Source: Mangifera indica (taxonomy: Eukaryota; Streptophyta; Magnoliopsida; Sapindales; Anacardiaceae). Taken from it: DNA of 64,000 bases. Both the position numbers and the translations under genes were made by a program. Positions 1 to 12,399 of this stretch are shown here, in pieces; the first letter of the stretch is position 1, and each line of letters begins with the position of its first letter. The stretch is from the NCBI RefSeq assembly GCF_011075055.1, contig NC_058155.1:1200501-1264500 (forward strand), in the 5' to 3' direction. Below the pieces are notes generated by a model that did not search any database, was not told the origin of the DNA, and saw only the letters and a list, made by a program, of their open reading frames with translations.

Positions 1-912
<912 letters not shown>

Positions 913-1659
913 ACACCTATTGATTAGAAGAGGTTACACTAATAGCATGTCAATTTTCTGCTCAAACGTGATTTAATGATGATGCACCAAGAATCCTCAT
1001 GAGGTGTGGCTTATAAAGTTTTAAAGCTACTTTAATTATTGTTCAATACGAATTTGTTGTAACATTTAATTAAGATTGTTAGAGGTAATTTGGTATTGTA
1101 TCTCATAAAATCTTAATTTTGGTATTATTTAATCCCAGTAAAAGTTATTGTAAGTTGTTAGAATATCTAATCGACAAAACGATGCATTCATTGAAGCTTC
1201 CAAAATTTCTATATTTGGTGAAAGAGACATTTTTCAATTAACACATACAATTTCCTGCCCAAAGGTGGTTATTGTGTGTTAAAATTGATGGTCACATAAG
1301 GTGTTTGTGGAACTGCATTGGTCATGAAAAATTCAATTCACCCAAAGGTAGTTGTAATTTTTCAATTGACATATGTTTTTCCTATTAGTGTGAAAGGGAG
1401 CAATAACCGAGGGGGTTTATCTGCCCAAAGGTGATAAACTTTCCAAAGTTATTTGTTTTTCTTATTTGTAATCTTATGCTCGAGAATCCTAATTGCATGT
1501 CGTATTCTCTGCCCAAAGGTGATTATACGATGATGCGTCTAGAACCTTCATGAATAATAGCTTATGAGGTTTTTAAGCTATTTGTTGTCAATGATATTAC
1601 TTATTGCATCCCATCACTGATAGATTTCATTATTGTGAACAATAATAATAAAGCCACGA
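913..1659 (+). repeat. Non-coding leader with repeated CCCAAAGGTG blocks
   Basis: This stretch contains at least four copies of a CCCAAAGGT(G/A) block, at about 1258, 1339, 1423 and 1513. A longer imperfect direct repeat links about 958-1031 and 1509-1584 (TGATGATGC, then CTTATGAGG/CTTATAAAG, then AAGCTA). It lies just upstream of Copia gag-like sequence, so it may be the LTR or leader of that element, but no matching LTR pair was found. Confidence 0.4.
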
Positions 1660-3825
1660 TGGAGGTCCTAATTGACTCTAACTTTAAAAAGTTAGAGATA
1701 AAAGTTGATTTTGCACTGCTAATTAAGGACATATCTTTGGCCTAGTGAGTTAATGAATCATCTAAGCTCAATTGAAAAAAAGGATTTCAAGGTTGAATGG
1801 GAGAAATCCATCAAGTCAAGATTGTTTGTCATAAGGAATCTTTTGTTGATTACCTCATCGGAGGTTTATCTTGAGGATTGCTAAATATCTCACAATATTG
1901 AAGATACTCTTTAATTAGTAAGACTCTGAGAAAGTATGATGGTTCTATAGGAGTCAAAGATTGATAGATATGTGTTAGTTTTCAAAAGGCACCATAAGAC
2001 TCACTTTTGACTTTAATCAAATTAAGATTAGTTATGGTTTAAAATTATATATGAAGTACTATTAATCTCATTCATAAATGTTCTTGAATAAGGAAAGCAT
2101 AAAGTGAATAAACCTTAATGGTAGACTTGATTGTTCAATAGATTCAATTGTAAAGGAAGGAGCAATAATAAATGGTACTAGTTTTAATTCCCCAAATAAG
2201 GTTGAGGTTTTGGATGTAAAGTTAGTCAATAGATAAAAGCCAAGTAAGTGGGAGCCCACCTTTAAGTTGAAAACTATGTGGATATTAAGGTTAGTAACAT
2301 GGGCATAAAGAAAATTTTACCAAATTTCTAAGTTCTGGGACTCCAAAAATGACATAACTATAAAACTCAATTGTAGTTTTAAACCCATGATGAGAAGCAA
2401 TAGTGATTGAGTATCCTTAGGGTAAAGTAGACAAGAAACATAGTATGTTTTAAAAGAATTTATGTTAAATCTATGTCGAAAATTTTCTTTGAATCCTTTA
2501 GGCCTGAAGAAAACCTATTTTGAAGTGTTGGCTAAGTTAGGGATGGTTTGCTTAAAATAACCTTTATGATCTTATTGAAAAGAGATTAAAACTGATATTA
2601 GTTGTTATTTCGTCATCATTCACTTGGGGTATTTTAAAAGATAAGATATTTATCACCCAAATCAAGATACTAAAGTGATTAACTCCAATATAGAAAAGTT
2701 CTTGGGCTTTGAGCTTTCTAAAAATGATACTCTTCTATTTTAAAAAAGGTGGAATGGATAAGTCTAATTCTTAAAATTTCTGAAGGTATAAAGGTGTTAT
2801 GGTTAAAATAATAGTAGGAGTCAATGAGGTTTACAAAGACTTATGAAATCTGAGATCACCTTAAATGACGTTTCCCTAAATAATTGATAGCTAATCTTAT
2901 AATAGATAAGTCAAATACAGTTGATGAAGGTAAAGAAATTCTGATAGGATTGTCTATTATAAAAGGAAGATTTGCCATAATCAAGAATTATTTTATGTAT
3001 CTTAGCAAAGGAGACCCTATGACATTGAAAGCTCATTTGGATTAGAGTTATAAAAGGTGAATGTCAAAGTTGTCTTTCTAAATGAAAACTTTAGTAAAAG
3101 AGGTTGTATGGTACAATCAGGTTCATCAAAAGCATAAGGGATGAAACCTTTAATATGGGTAGAAATAAACTTCTTGACAACGGTGTTTTAATAAAATACA
3201 CTTCTCATGGTCTTATAAAGAATAAATTGGACTAATATAGGAATATGAAGATCAATGGGAGCAAATTTATTTTTTGGTATGGTTCAATATTTGAAGCTTG
3301 ATGAATGCACAAGTAACTTTTGCATTTATGGTTCTCAATTTACATCTCTCAAATCCAAGGTTAATTATTTGGTTGTGGTTTAAGAAGTATTGAGATGCTT
3401 GCAAAAGATCAGATTTTGGTGGTTATAAAGATGATCTAAAGTTTATTTTAGGATATATTCTTATACTCGCTCAATGCCTATATTTGGAAAAGTACTAAGT
3501 AGTCGTGTGCAGCAGCCTCAACCATAAACATTCAATTTGTAGTTTACCATAGAGTAGCTTCTTGAGCGTGTGGTTAAAGGATTACTTGAATAAACTACTT
3601 AGTGTCAACTCTTTAGCAGTGCAATTAGGTAAAAGATCATTGATAGATTGAGACATACAAAATAAAATATATTACAATCAAAAACCTCATAAAGAAAGGA
3701 GATATTAGGCTAAAATATAATGCAAAGTTGATAAATGTTAAACCCCTAATCAAAGGAATAAGACCTATAACCCATGAACTCATGTTGAAAATATAAGGGT
3801 ATTTGAGGTCTTTTGACATGTAGGG
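1660..3825 (+). pseudogene. Decayed Copia-type retrotransposon gag-pol
   Basis: No long reading frame survives, but translated pieces appear in the expected Copia order. Around 1790-1860 there is a gag-like EWEKSIKSRLFVIRNL. Around 3057-3125 the reverse transcriptase block VNVKVVFLNENFSKRGCMVQ is the counterpart of the usual MDVKTAFLNG region. Around 3405-3590 an RNase H-like run (DFGGYKDDLKFILGYI, then SVWLKDYLNKLL) is followed by the usual C-terminal tail region (VKPLIKGIRP). Stops and frameshifts are everywhere, so the copy is dead. Order and orientation put the element on the + strand. The clade cannot be fixed. Confidence 0.72.
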
Positions 3826-4441
3826 TTAGTGGGAGTTTTTATTATCATTGTTTTTACTGATATGTTTTGTTACTTATTATTTATTTATTGATCATGATCA
3901 TATTGACATATTTATTTGTCTATGAATGTATGCGCATATATACGATTAAAGTACAACATATGTCTCAAGATAAAGTTTCTCTTGAGTATGACAGTTGTAT
4001 GTATATGTTTCATGAGTCTCGAGCAAGGTTGAAACATACAAACTTCATTAGAAGTAAAAAGATTTCTCTTGTTTCTTTTGAAACATAAGGATGAAGAGAA
4101 ATCATAAAGAGGACTGACAGAGATATAACACATGTTTGTGATCACATTGTTGGGTGTTATTTCTGCCACACTCCCAGATTTGATCCGTGTTGATTTGATT
4201 ATTAGTAATTGTGATCAAAGATAATCTTATGTTGATAAAGAACATAAGTGATATCTTAATTCGTTATTGATGGTCATATTAACTGGATTGTTTATTAAAG
4301 TGTAATTTATCTTTGGACTATTTTGTTTTTTAAAATAGTTGCAACTTAAAGTTAAAAATGTTAATTACCCGAGAGTCAAAATTGTTTTTCTTTTCTTAAA
4401 ATAAAATAAAAACAATTAATGTTGACCAAGTGGGAGAATAT
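3826..4441 (+). other. Copia 3' spacer with polypurine tracts
   Basis: Two GTGGGAG-type purine tracts occur, one directly after the pol tail (about 3828-3836) and one at about 4429-4437 immediately before the LTR start. Such tracts prime plus-strand synthesis in Copia elements. The sequence between them has no coding signal and fits the long 3' spacer found in some plant Copia elements. Confidence 0.45.
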
Positions 4442-4945
4442 TAGAAATTTCCTGATGTGGGCTAACATTAATTATGATTTTTGATTTAATAAAATCGGGT
4501 AATTGAATAGTCCAATGACAGTTTATAGATGAGCTTAAGTGATCAATAAGGATAAGCCCAATACACTTAAGGTTATGATCTAGGTGGACAATATAAGTGT
4601 GGGTCTTAAAGTTTATTGGACCTTGATGGAGGGTCAATTAACCTACTATAAATTGGCTAGGTCCCTACTCCAAAACCTAATGCAAAAAAATGTAGTATAG
4701 CTTACCCATTCAAAGTTGTTATTCAGAGAGGTTTTTGGAGTAGAAGACCAAGTCACATAGAGAGGTGATCTCGATAGATAATTTCAGGTGATTTCAATAG
4801 ATTTTTCGGTTTCAAATTACATGGAGATCCAGGTATTTCTAAAACCCTAAAGTTTAATTTAATATTTTATAATCTATGCGTAAATCTTAGGATTATAATT
4901 GAATTATTTATTTTATTCTGTTCTATGAAATAAATCTTACAGACC
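4442..4945 (+). mobile_element. 3' LTR of the decayed Copia element
   Basis: The segment starts just after a polypurine tract (AAGTGGGAGAA, then TATTAGAAATTTCC). It has a TATA-like ACTATAAATTGG at about 4644-4655 and ends near CTTACA at about 4945, before sequence that belongs to the resistance-gene remnant. No matching 5' LTR was found upstream, so the element is 5' truncated or rearranged. End positions are uncertain by some tens of bases. Confidence 0.55.
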
Positions 4946-4979
4946 ATACCTCATTTTCGTCTAAAACAAGTTTAATAAT

Positions 4980-6030
4980 GCCTTGGAGTTCATATTGATC
5001 CAGATTGAAATAGTTGCTCAAGTGAACTCTCACGGATTTCTTGCTTAGGCATAGAATTGACAAGCCTAAATGTTGCTTCCATTAATTCGCAGCTGTGAGC
5101 ATCTATAGATTGTAAACTAGTTGGAAGCTTAGGAAAGGAGTGAAGGTTGTTGCAGTTGCCTAATTCAAGATGCAATAACTTAGGTAGGTCTTTGAAGCAC
5201 AATGGAATGTTGTCAACCACTCCCGAGTAGTTAAACATTAATCCATCAAGTTTGGAACAGCCTGAGAGAAGAAGATGTTGTAGAGATTCCAATTTACAAA
5301 TGTTTCTCAAGAGACTCTTATGGGGCGTTTAGTTTGAAGAATGTTTTATTATTAAAATTAGAGGATTACCTTAAAGATATATTATCTTATAGATTATTGA
5401 ATATAAATTATTACTATATTTGATAAAATTTAATAAATTAGGTAAGTATAAATAATTGTTATGTTTGGTTAGAGGTAATAAAAGAATACTAATGTATTAT
5501 TTTACTTAAATATCTTTGATTATAATTATTTTAAAATATTTGTTTATGTTTTTTGTTATATTAATTGAAAATGATATTATTTTTGTCCTAAAAAAATTAA
5601 TAAATAAAAATATAATTATAATAAAATGAAGATTACCTTAGTAATCTTTTAATATCTAAAATAGAGGTGATAATCAAATTACCTTTTATATTATCTGTTA
5701 TATTACTATTGATAATAAAATATTGCTGGTATTTTTTATTATTTATAAACTAAACAAAGTAATGTAAGTAATAAAAGATAGATTAACAGATAAATTTTTA
5801 ATATCTCCTAACCAAATGCACCCTTAAGGCTTTTGCAGTGCCTCAGATTCAAGAAAACAAGCTTCTTCAGGTGCTCTATAGTTGAGGAAATCTTATGCAA
5901 ATTCCTGCATCCTTCTAAAATCAATCTCTCCAAATTGGGGAAACGTGAGAAATCAGGGACGTTGACATGCTTGGAGTGACTGAGATTAAAATATATTAGA
6001 CTATCAAACACTGTACCCCAAAACATGAGG
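4980..6030 (-). pseudogene. TNL resistance gene remnant: leucine-rich repeat region, split by a MITE
   Basis: Reading the - strand, 6026-5824 encodes LRR sequence typical of TIR-NBS-LRR proteins: NLSHSKHVNVPDFSRFPNLE, then LILEGCRNL, then FLNLRHCKSLK. 5317-4990 continues the same repeat series: RNICKLESLQHLLLSGCSKL, then LPKLLHLELGNCNNLHSFPK and LPTSLQSIDAHSCELMEA. The two pieces belong to one exon. The 503-bp element between them carries a 3-bp duplication, and leaving it out makes the codons of the two sides meet in frame. Frame ends with a stop near 4990, earlier than expected for a full C-terminal domain. In intact relatives this region senses pathogen effectors or guards host proteins. 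This copy cannot make a full protein. Confidence 0.88.
5321..5823. mobile_element. PIF/Harbinger-like MITE inserted in the LRR exon
   Basis: The element is 503 bp, AT-rich and non-coding. The ends are imperfect inverted repeats: TGGGGCGTTTAGTT on the left, and GGGTGCATTTGGTT as reverse complement on the right, 10 of 14 matching. It is flanked by TTA at 5318-5320 and 5824-5826. A 3-bp TTA/TAA duplication with G-rich termini is the signature of PIF/Harbinger (Tourist-like) elements. A clearly related copy in opposite orientation lies at 11095-11501, and weaker relatives lie near 36257 and 53949. Confidence 0.82.
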
Positions 6031-6255
6031 AATGGATCAGAATGAGGTTTGGATATTTATTATTAGCTCGAAAATTATAATTTCTTAAATATGTAGAATT
6101 AACCAAGTTATAAAATCTAGTGTTTTATTAAATATATTTTGATGAAATAATAAATTATATATTTCTAATATTTAGGTCTAAATTGTGCTAAATCATATAA
6201 AACTCCATAGTCTTGTATTTGATAGTATGATTTGACATTTGACAGTTATAATAAA

Positions 6256-7022
6256 GGCCAAATACATATTCCCACCCAAGTTTAAGTGCTATTACAAACA
6301 CACCGTGAGGTTTGAAAAACCCAAAATCCTACCCATCCATTAAAAATCTTAGTTAGGATTAAGGGTAAAACCGTCTTTTAACCAAAAAACTAAAGTCTTA
6401 TTTCTTTGGTTCCCCCTTAGCTTGAAAATCTCACAATTCAACCCCCACTTGAAGTTTGAAAAATCAAAATTTTCCCCCTAGGGTTTGCAAATCAAGGTCG
6501 AAATCGTTGGAGATGGTCATCTCTGGTGGCATTGGTTTTGCCTCCCGACTCAACTCTCCCTGCCGATCACTTCTCAGCCACTAGCGTAGGCTATTTCCTC
6601 TAACGAAGATGAAATCGTCTTTTTCGGACTGTCTTCATCTCGGACGAAGACGATTTCATCTTCGTCGGAGGAAATAGCCTACGCCGGTGGTTGGAAAGTG
6701 ATTGACAGGGTGAGTTGAGCTCGGATGGAGAGCCAACGCCACCGTAGACGGCCATCTCCAACAATTCCGACCTTGATTTGCAAACCTTAGGGGAAAATTT
6801 TTTATTTTTCAAACTTCAGGTGAGGGCTGAATTGTGAGTTTTCAGGTTGATGGGGGGACATGTAACAAAACTTTAGACTTTTAAATTTTTTTATTAAATA
6901 ACTATTTTACCCCTAATCATAACTGTGATTTTTAACGAATGGGTGAGATTTTAGATTTTTCAAACCTCATTAATGTATCTTTGGGATAGCACTTAAACTT
7001 GGGGGTGAATAGTGCTTTGGCC
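6256..7022. mobile_element. Mutator-like foldback element (complete, copy 1)
   Basis: This 767-bp element is almost one palindrome. It begins GGCCAAATACATATTCCC and ends with the complement, TGAATAGTGCTTTGGCC, and the two arms of about 380 bp stay complementary towards a centre near 6635. The flanks carry a perfect 9-bp duplication TATAATAAA at 6247-6255 and 7023-7031. Nine-base duplications with very long terminal inverted repeats are diagnostic of Mutator-like elements. It has no transposase, so it is non-autonomous. It lies between the linker exon and the LRR exon of the broken resistance gene. Related copies are at 15425, 22513 and 57128. Confidence 0.9.
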
Positions 7023-7050
7023 TATAATAAAATATATCTTCATGTAAATA

Positions 7051-7375
7051 TTAACGTGCCTTAGCATTAGGCCACCGTGTTTTCACTTGGGTATGAGACG
7101 TGTCAAGTGCAACAAGGCATTCGGCATCAAATTTTGATTGCAATAAATCCAAGGTACATCCATGCCAACACAGGTACCTTACTTCACTCAAATCAAATTC
7201 AACGCCTTTGCCAACTGACACCTGATTGATATTATTCTCTTCATAGTGTGGGTGATGTAGTTCGAACAATCTCAAGTTATGCATCTGTCCAAAACCTCCA
7301 ATTATTAAAGCTCTTTCTCCTAATTCAGCCATGTCCATACATACGCCTTTAACTGCTCTAGCTCCCTTGATAAAC
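7051..7375 (-). pseudogene. TNL resistance gene remnant: NBS-LRR linker exon
   Basis: The - strand encodes GARAVKGVCMDMAELGE, then FGQMHNLRLFELHHPHYEE, then GVEFDLSEVRYLCWHGC, then LDTSHTQVKTRW. This is the linker exon that joins the NB-ARC domain to the LRRs in TIR-type resistance genes. The usual counterpart of the third block reads roughly L..LRYLCWHG.PL.SLPS. The exon probably starts at an AG acceptor near 7376 and runs into a stop near 7051. Its position between the NBS exon and the LRR region is as expected, so the original gene order is preserved. Confidence 0.83.
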
Positions 7376-7609
7376 CAGAAAAAATGATAAGATAGCATTG
7401 AATGCTATATATATATTGTCAACACTATTATGATATATAAATATTTATATCAGGACCATACATTTACCACTGAATCTTAAAATATAAAATATTATTTTGG
7501 TCCTGATTAGAGACTCAGTGTGTATATTATACCATTGGAAAACTAAAAATGATAATCTCTAACGTAATTTTTTACAACTAAATAAAAATTAAAAATGTTT
7601 TTATAACTC

Positions 7610-8709
7610 TTAGCAAATTGTGTCTTATAACAAAAGATATATTTTTATGATTCCACAAACGACTACGTTCCTCAATATATTTAGACTCTTGATGAACAAT
7701 ACTTCAAGCCATTGCTTGCAGCAAATCATTCACCATTATCTTGTCATTAGATGTAATACCCATAAGACACTTATCAATGAGACCTTCTAAGTCAGACTTG
7801 CTCCTACACCCATAATTGGCAAACAAGTAATCCAATACAAAATCTTTACTATACCATTTGAAGAAACAAGCAACATCTAGAAATATATCCTTCTGATGAC
7901 CATATCCATCTAGTTCATTGTAACTTGTAAGTGCTTTTGGATTCCTTCAAGGGGACTGACTTGTAGTTTATCTATAACACTTTCCCAAACTTTTAAGTCG
8001 TCTCTCCAATTGGATAAATATTTACCATATATTATCAAAGCTAACGGAACACCATTAGAATATTTTTTTTTTTGGTAAGTAAACACCATTAGAACATTTT
8101 ACTACCTTATTCGACAGAGAATGATAATCTGAAATGGGTTCTTTTCTTTTGAAGGCATGCCAACTGAAAAGTTCAAGAGATTCAGGATCTGATAATCCTT
8201 CTACCTTGTATATATTATTGATAGGCACATTATAATTTTTAAATGCTTTTTTATGTCTTGTTGTTATTAGAATTCAACTTCCTAAACCCAAGTCATTCAC
8301 CAAATTACCAATTAGAGACTCTATTTGGCCTATCGAAGTGACATCATCTAAAACAATGAAAACATTTTTTTTTTAATCTAGCGTTCGATTTATCAAGATC
8401 AATTTTTTATTAGGATTTAATCTTAATTCTTTTCCAATATCTTCGGTGAAGAATGATTTCTGAAATTGATTATTGATATTGTCATATATAGCCCAAGCAA
8501 TGGTGGTTTTTCCTATACCACTCATTCCCCAAATACCTACAATACGAAGATTGTCTTCATTGTCTTCTGATCCATTCTCAAGTAAAGATTCAATTTTTGT
8601 GATGCTTGATTCAACTCCAATTTTCGAGTCCTCATTATCAGTTGGGTATACATAATTCACTTTCTTCAAAACATTATTGACAATTTCAACCACAAGAGCA
8701 GCTTCGCAC
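7610..8709 (-). pseudogene. TNL resistance gene remnant: NB-ARC exon
   Basis: The exon starts after a TAG acceptor at 8711-8710. Seen in order: CEAALVVEIVNNVLKKVN, the P-loop GIWGMSGIGKTTIA, kinase 2 VFIVLDDV, RNBS-B ILITTRH, an RNBS-C-like YKVEGLSDPESLELFSWHAF, the GLPL counterpart GVPLAL, KDIFLDVACFF, LIDKCLMGI, and VNDLLQ in the place of the MHD motif. Damage: a stop near 8373, about 40 residues missing before kinase 2, an in-frame TGA at 8274-8276 (the Arg of the usual GSRI), a 34-bp insertion in the GLPL motif, a 1-bp frameshift near 7945, and a TGA in the QAMA region. No TIR exon is found upstream to about 9300, so the 5' end is lost. It is a pseudogene. Confidence 0.88.
8048..8094. mobile_element. 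Minimal LINE-tail-like insertion with 13-bp duplication
   Basis: The 13-base AACACCATTAGAA occurs at 8048-8060 and again at 8082-8094. Between them sit 21 bases, 8061-8081, consisting of a T run followed by GGTAAGTA. On the - strand that is TTACC followed by a poly-A run, matching the end of the LINE-like tail at 55460-55473 (AATTACC then A run). A target duplication plus an A-tail is the mark of target-primed reverse transcription, here with almost the whole element missing. It splits the GLPL motif of the resistance-gene remnant. Confidence 0.6.
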
Positions 8710-8859
8710 CTACCAAATATATGGGAAACCAAACAATAACAAAATATGAATCAATTAAAAAATTCAAAATATGATTTTTTTTTTTTTTCCAATTCCGATA
8801 GCTGATTTGACTAATGAAGATGAACACAATATAGAAGTTTACCTATTGAGTATGCATTT

Positions 8860-9060
8860 TGTTATTTACAATATATCACTCGATATCCTTAAGAGTAATA
8901 ATATATATACTCACATTAAATATACAAATAGATACATATTTATATGTGTTATCACATAATTTGATATTACTTTATTTTTAATTTAAAATCACTCAATTAT
9001 GTGATAGTACATATCAAATATCTATTTATTTGTATATTCAAAATAAATATATAAAATTTT
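8860..9060. mobile_element. AT-rich palindromic MITE (decayed copy)
   Basis: Two arms around TGTGTTATCACATAA and CAATTATGTGATAGTACAT face each other across an AT-rich centre with a TTTAATTTAAAATC core. The same core and spacing occur in the well-defined element at 11916-12068. No clear duplication is seen. From 9060 to about 10070 nothing coding or repetitive was recognised. Confidence 0.4.
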
Positions 9061-10074
9061 ATTATATATTTAATGCATGAAAATTATAGTAACGAAACAA
9101 GAACTGAATTTAGAGGATTTTAAAATACTCAACGTGCTCAGGTATCCACAAAACCACCTTTATCAGGGCGAGGATGAAAAAGTTAACTTGAGGAATGGCT
9201 CAGATTTGAGGGGCAGATTAAATCCCATATTGAAAACAAGGGTAGAGTGGATTTAGCACTCCCCACCCCCAGAAACCCATCCCATTACTTGTTATTATAT
9301 AGATAAAATGAATAAATGAATATATATATATATATATAACAAACTTTAATCAAAATGTCGTTATATAAATTTATCATATTCACTAATGAATCTAGATGTG
9401 TGTATTAGATTTAAATAAAACATTTATAAATACAGTCTTAAAAATGATGATTCAATTTAAATAAAATTTTTCGTTATAAAAAATATATATTTATAAATAA
9501 TATTAATGTCATTAAATTAAATATGAGTATAAAATATTTTGTCATTGTGTTAAAACAAGTCCTAATCCTAATAAAAAATAAAGATACTTGTATGCAGCAC
9601 ATTGGGGAATGGGAGTGGGCTTGCAGCCCTGGTGTAATGTAACACAATGGGTTGAGAACCCTATTTTGGATAGTTGTAGGTGTTTTCAACAGGGATTTTT
9701 ATAAATAAACCACAAAAATAATCCTAATTAAAAAACAATAACATTATCGAGAGAATATGTACAAATTTAAAACCCTTGTTTATCTTGGATTGCAAGAGCA
9801 TCAAATTAATCAAATGTAACGCCAAATCAATAACCGAAAGATTAAGAGAGTCGCATGTCACACTGTCCAATATATCGTACTAGCTACGAGCAGTTTGGTG
9901 AGGATTGGCTTTATCTGGTTTTGCATATGGGTTCACTTGGTTTGTACATTTAGGATTGTTTATGCTTGTGATGATTGATACGGATTTTGATATTTAAGAT
10001 GATTTTTTTTTTTAATTTGGAATTCTTGATTGTAGTTTAGTATTGAGTATAGACAAATATACTTGGGGTTACAT

Positions 10075-10255
10075 ATAATGATAATAAAAATATATGTATA
10101 AACAATCAATATAAATTTGTGCATAAATAATAATGTATCTTTATGTGATTGAGTGACTTTGAACTAAGATAAAACAATATTAAATCATATGATAACATAT
10201 TATTATTTGTGTATAAGTTTGTATTCGTTATTTATATATATAATATAACTCATAG
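10075..10255. mobile_element. AT-rich palindromic MITE (decayed copy)
   Basis: The arms TTATGTGATTGAGTGACTTT and CATATGATAACATATTATT, with a GATAAAACAATATT centre, match the core of the family described at 11916-12068. Its ends are not clear. The following stretch to 11090 holds no recognised feature. Confidence 0.4.
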
Positions 10256-11094
10256 AGTAAATAATGAATGATGGTATTTTAGCTAACTAAGTGGGTGAGC
10301 ATTAGGCCACTACCTATACCAGCCACTCAGCCACACTCATCGGTAAAATAAAGTTCAATTCAAATATAACCAACTTAATTGAAATACTCAATTAAGTATT
10401 TATATTTAATTTAAAATAATTTAATTATATTATTATATATTATTTAAATATTTAATTGAATAGTCAAAAAATATATAATTTTATTGGTTAATTATTTATA
10501 CCAAATATCTCAACCCATTTATTATTGGTGTTATAAACACTTTAACCTATTTATAGCACCTATCATAATTTGATCTATAAAATACACATTTAACAATTAA
10601 CAAGTTTAATCTGTTTATGACATGTTTAAAGAATTAATTGACGTAAATAAAACTAATTTAATTTGTTCAAGTTTTTAACTGAATTTTAACAACAATTAAT
10701 TTATACACTAACACAAAAAATGATAGTTTAGATTTAGTTTTTAACTGAATATTATAGTTATGACGTTAGACCTTTTGACTTAAAAATGTTGACAAAGGTT
10801 TCAACCGTTGATCTATTACAATCCAATGGCTTAAGAATTCATGAGATGACAATGAAAATAACCACCTTTTAACTTCCACTCAAATCATGCAGATTGCAAT
10901 AAATCAATAGCCATAGATTTATGTATTAACTTGTCAATCTTTTAAATTATCAATTTAAGTTAAAAGATTCTAACCTATGGTATTATATAATAAAACTTTT
11001 AAATTAAGGAGTATAAATAAATAACACATTATGTATATATGTTCAACTGTATAATAAAAATTTATACACATAACACTGTTTTAAGAGGATATTT

Positions 11095-11501
11095 GCTTAG
11101 GAGTATTCAAATATTATATTGATAATCTATCTCTTATTACTAATATTATCTTATTTTGTTAGTAATAAAATATTTTGGTAATCATCTATTATAAATAGTG
11201 ATTTGATAAGTAATATAGAAGATAATCTTATTACCAACTCCACCTTAGCTATGAAAAGATTACTTTGATTTTATTATAATTTTATCCTTATTTATTAATT
11301 TTTTAAGATAAAAATAATCTAATTTTTAATTGATATAATAATTAACATAAAAAATATTTTAAAATAATTATATCCAATAGCATTTAAATAAAATAATATA
11401 TTAGTATTATTTTATTATTTCTAACTAAATACAATAATTATTTATACTTATCAAATTTTATTAAATATAATAATAAAATATTATTCAAACTAAATACATC
11501 C
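11095..11501. mobile_element. PIF/Harbinger-like MITE, second copy
   Basis: This 407-bp AT-rich element is the reverse-complement relative of the copy at 5321-5823; long runs of the middle match (for example TATAATTATTTTAAAATATT). The ends read GAGGATATTTGCTTAG and, as reverse complement, GGATGTATTTAGTTTG. TAA flanks both sides (11092-11094 and 11502-11504). It is non-coding and non-autonomous. Confidence 0.75.
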
Positions 11502-11915
11502 TAATGGTGAAATTATATATTTATTATAGATTACCAAAATTATCTACCTCTTAATAGCTTTTTTTTTTTTTTTGGTCTTTTAACACTATATGATAAAGTT
11601 TGGTAGATTAATATTTTCGTCATTTGAATTTTAAACTATGTCATTAAAAATTATATTAATTGTTACATAAAATTAATACACATTTTATTTGAGTTAAGAT
11701 GCTGTGACTTTATTTTTAGACATTCTTAATAAAACGGTGAGATTTGTTGATCCAATGGTGATGAGACATGTTGACTTTATTTTGTCACGACTGGATCATC
11801 AAAGGTAAAAATACCAACAAAAAATGTCAGCAATTTGGTAAAAATATTAAATCACAAAATCCAACCCATTATATTTATATGACCTGGTATCATGCATAAA
11901 TCAAATGAGTAATAC

Positions 11916-12068
11916 TATGTGTACCCACTTTGGATACACAAATATATACATACTCATATGTGTCATCATATGATTGGTTATTGTTTTATTCTTAATTCAA
12001 AATCATCCAATCACATGATGACACATATAAATGTATATATATTTGTATACTCAAAGTGGGTACACATA
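11916..12068. mobile_element. 153-bp palindromic MITE with perfect 17-bp inverted ends
   Basis: The terminal 17 bases TATGTGTACCCACTTTG are exactly repeated as reverse complement at 12052-12068. Inside are TGTGTCATCATATGATTGG and its complementary partner CCAATCACATGATGACACAT, around a short centre. It is non-coding. It is the best-preserved member of a family found at about 8860, 10075, 12785, 12950, 40212 and 40388. The superfamily is not settled; a TA duplication is possible but not provable in AT-rich flanks. Confidence 0.75.
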
Positions 12069-12399
12069 ATTTTATTGAAATCAAATATATTAACAAGACA
12101 TTTGTGTATATTTATACAAATGATACTTAGAAATATATATTCTAATAGTGTAATTTTTCATTAAATTTAAAAAAATGCTATATTAGTTATATGTATAAAA
12201 ATGACCTATTTAGTTTGTAGATTAGTAATATCGAAATAAAATAAGATAACATTTAATAAATTTTGTTTTAATTATATTTTCGATTTTACAATTTATCTTA
12301 ACATCTTAGATTTGAAAATTTCAACTAACTTATATTTAAGTTATGTCGTTCTTGGTGTTTGTTTTCATTGTTAAAATTGGAAGGGTAAAATTATTTGTG

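Noticed and set aside
6600..6812. 70-codon frame in the centre of foldback copy 1
   Set aside because: It follows from the palindromic, GC-richer centre; no family resemblance and not kept in copy 4.
8473..8655. Frame antisense to the NB-ARC P-loop region
   Set aside because: A shadow of the resistance-gene reading, which carries the motifs.
9100..9300. Possible TIR exon of the resistance gene
   Set aside because: No TIR-domain motif could be read in any minus-strand frame.
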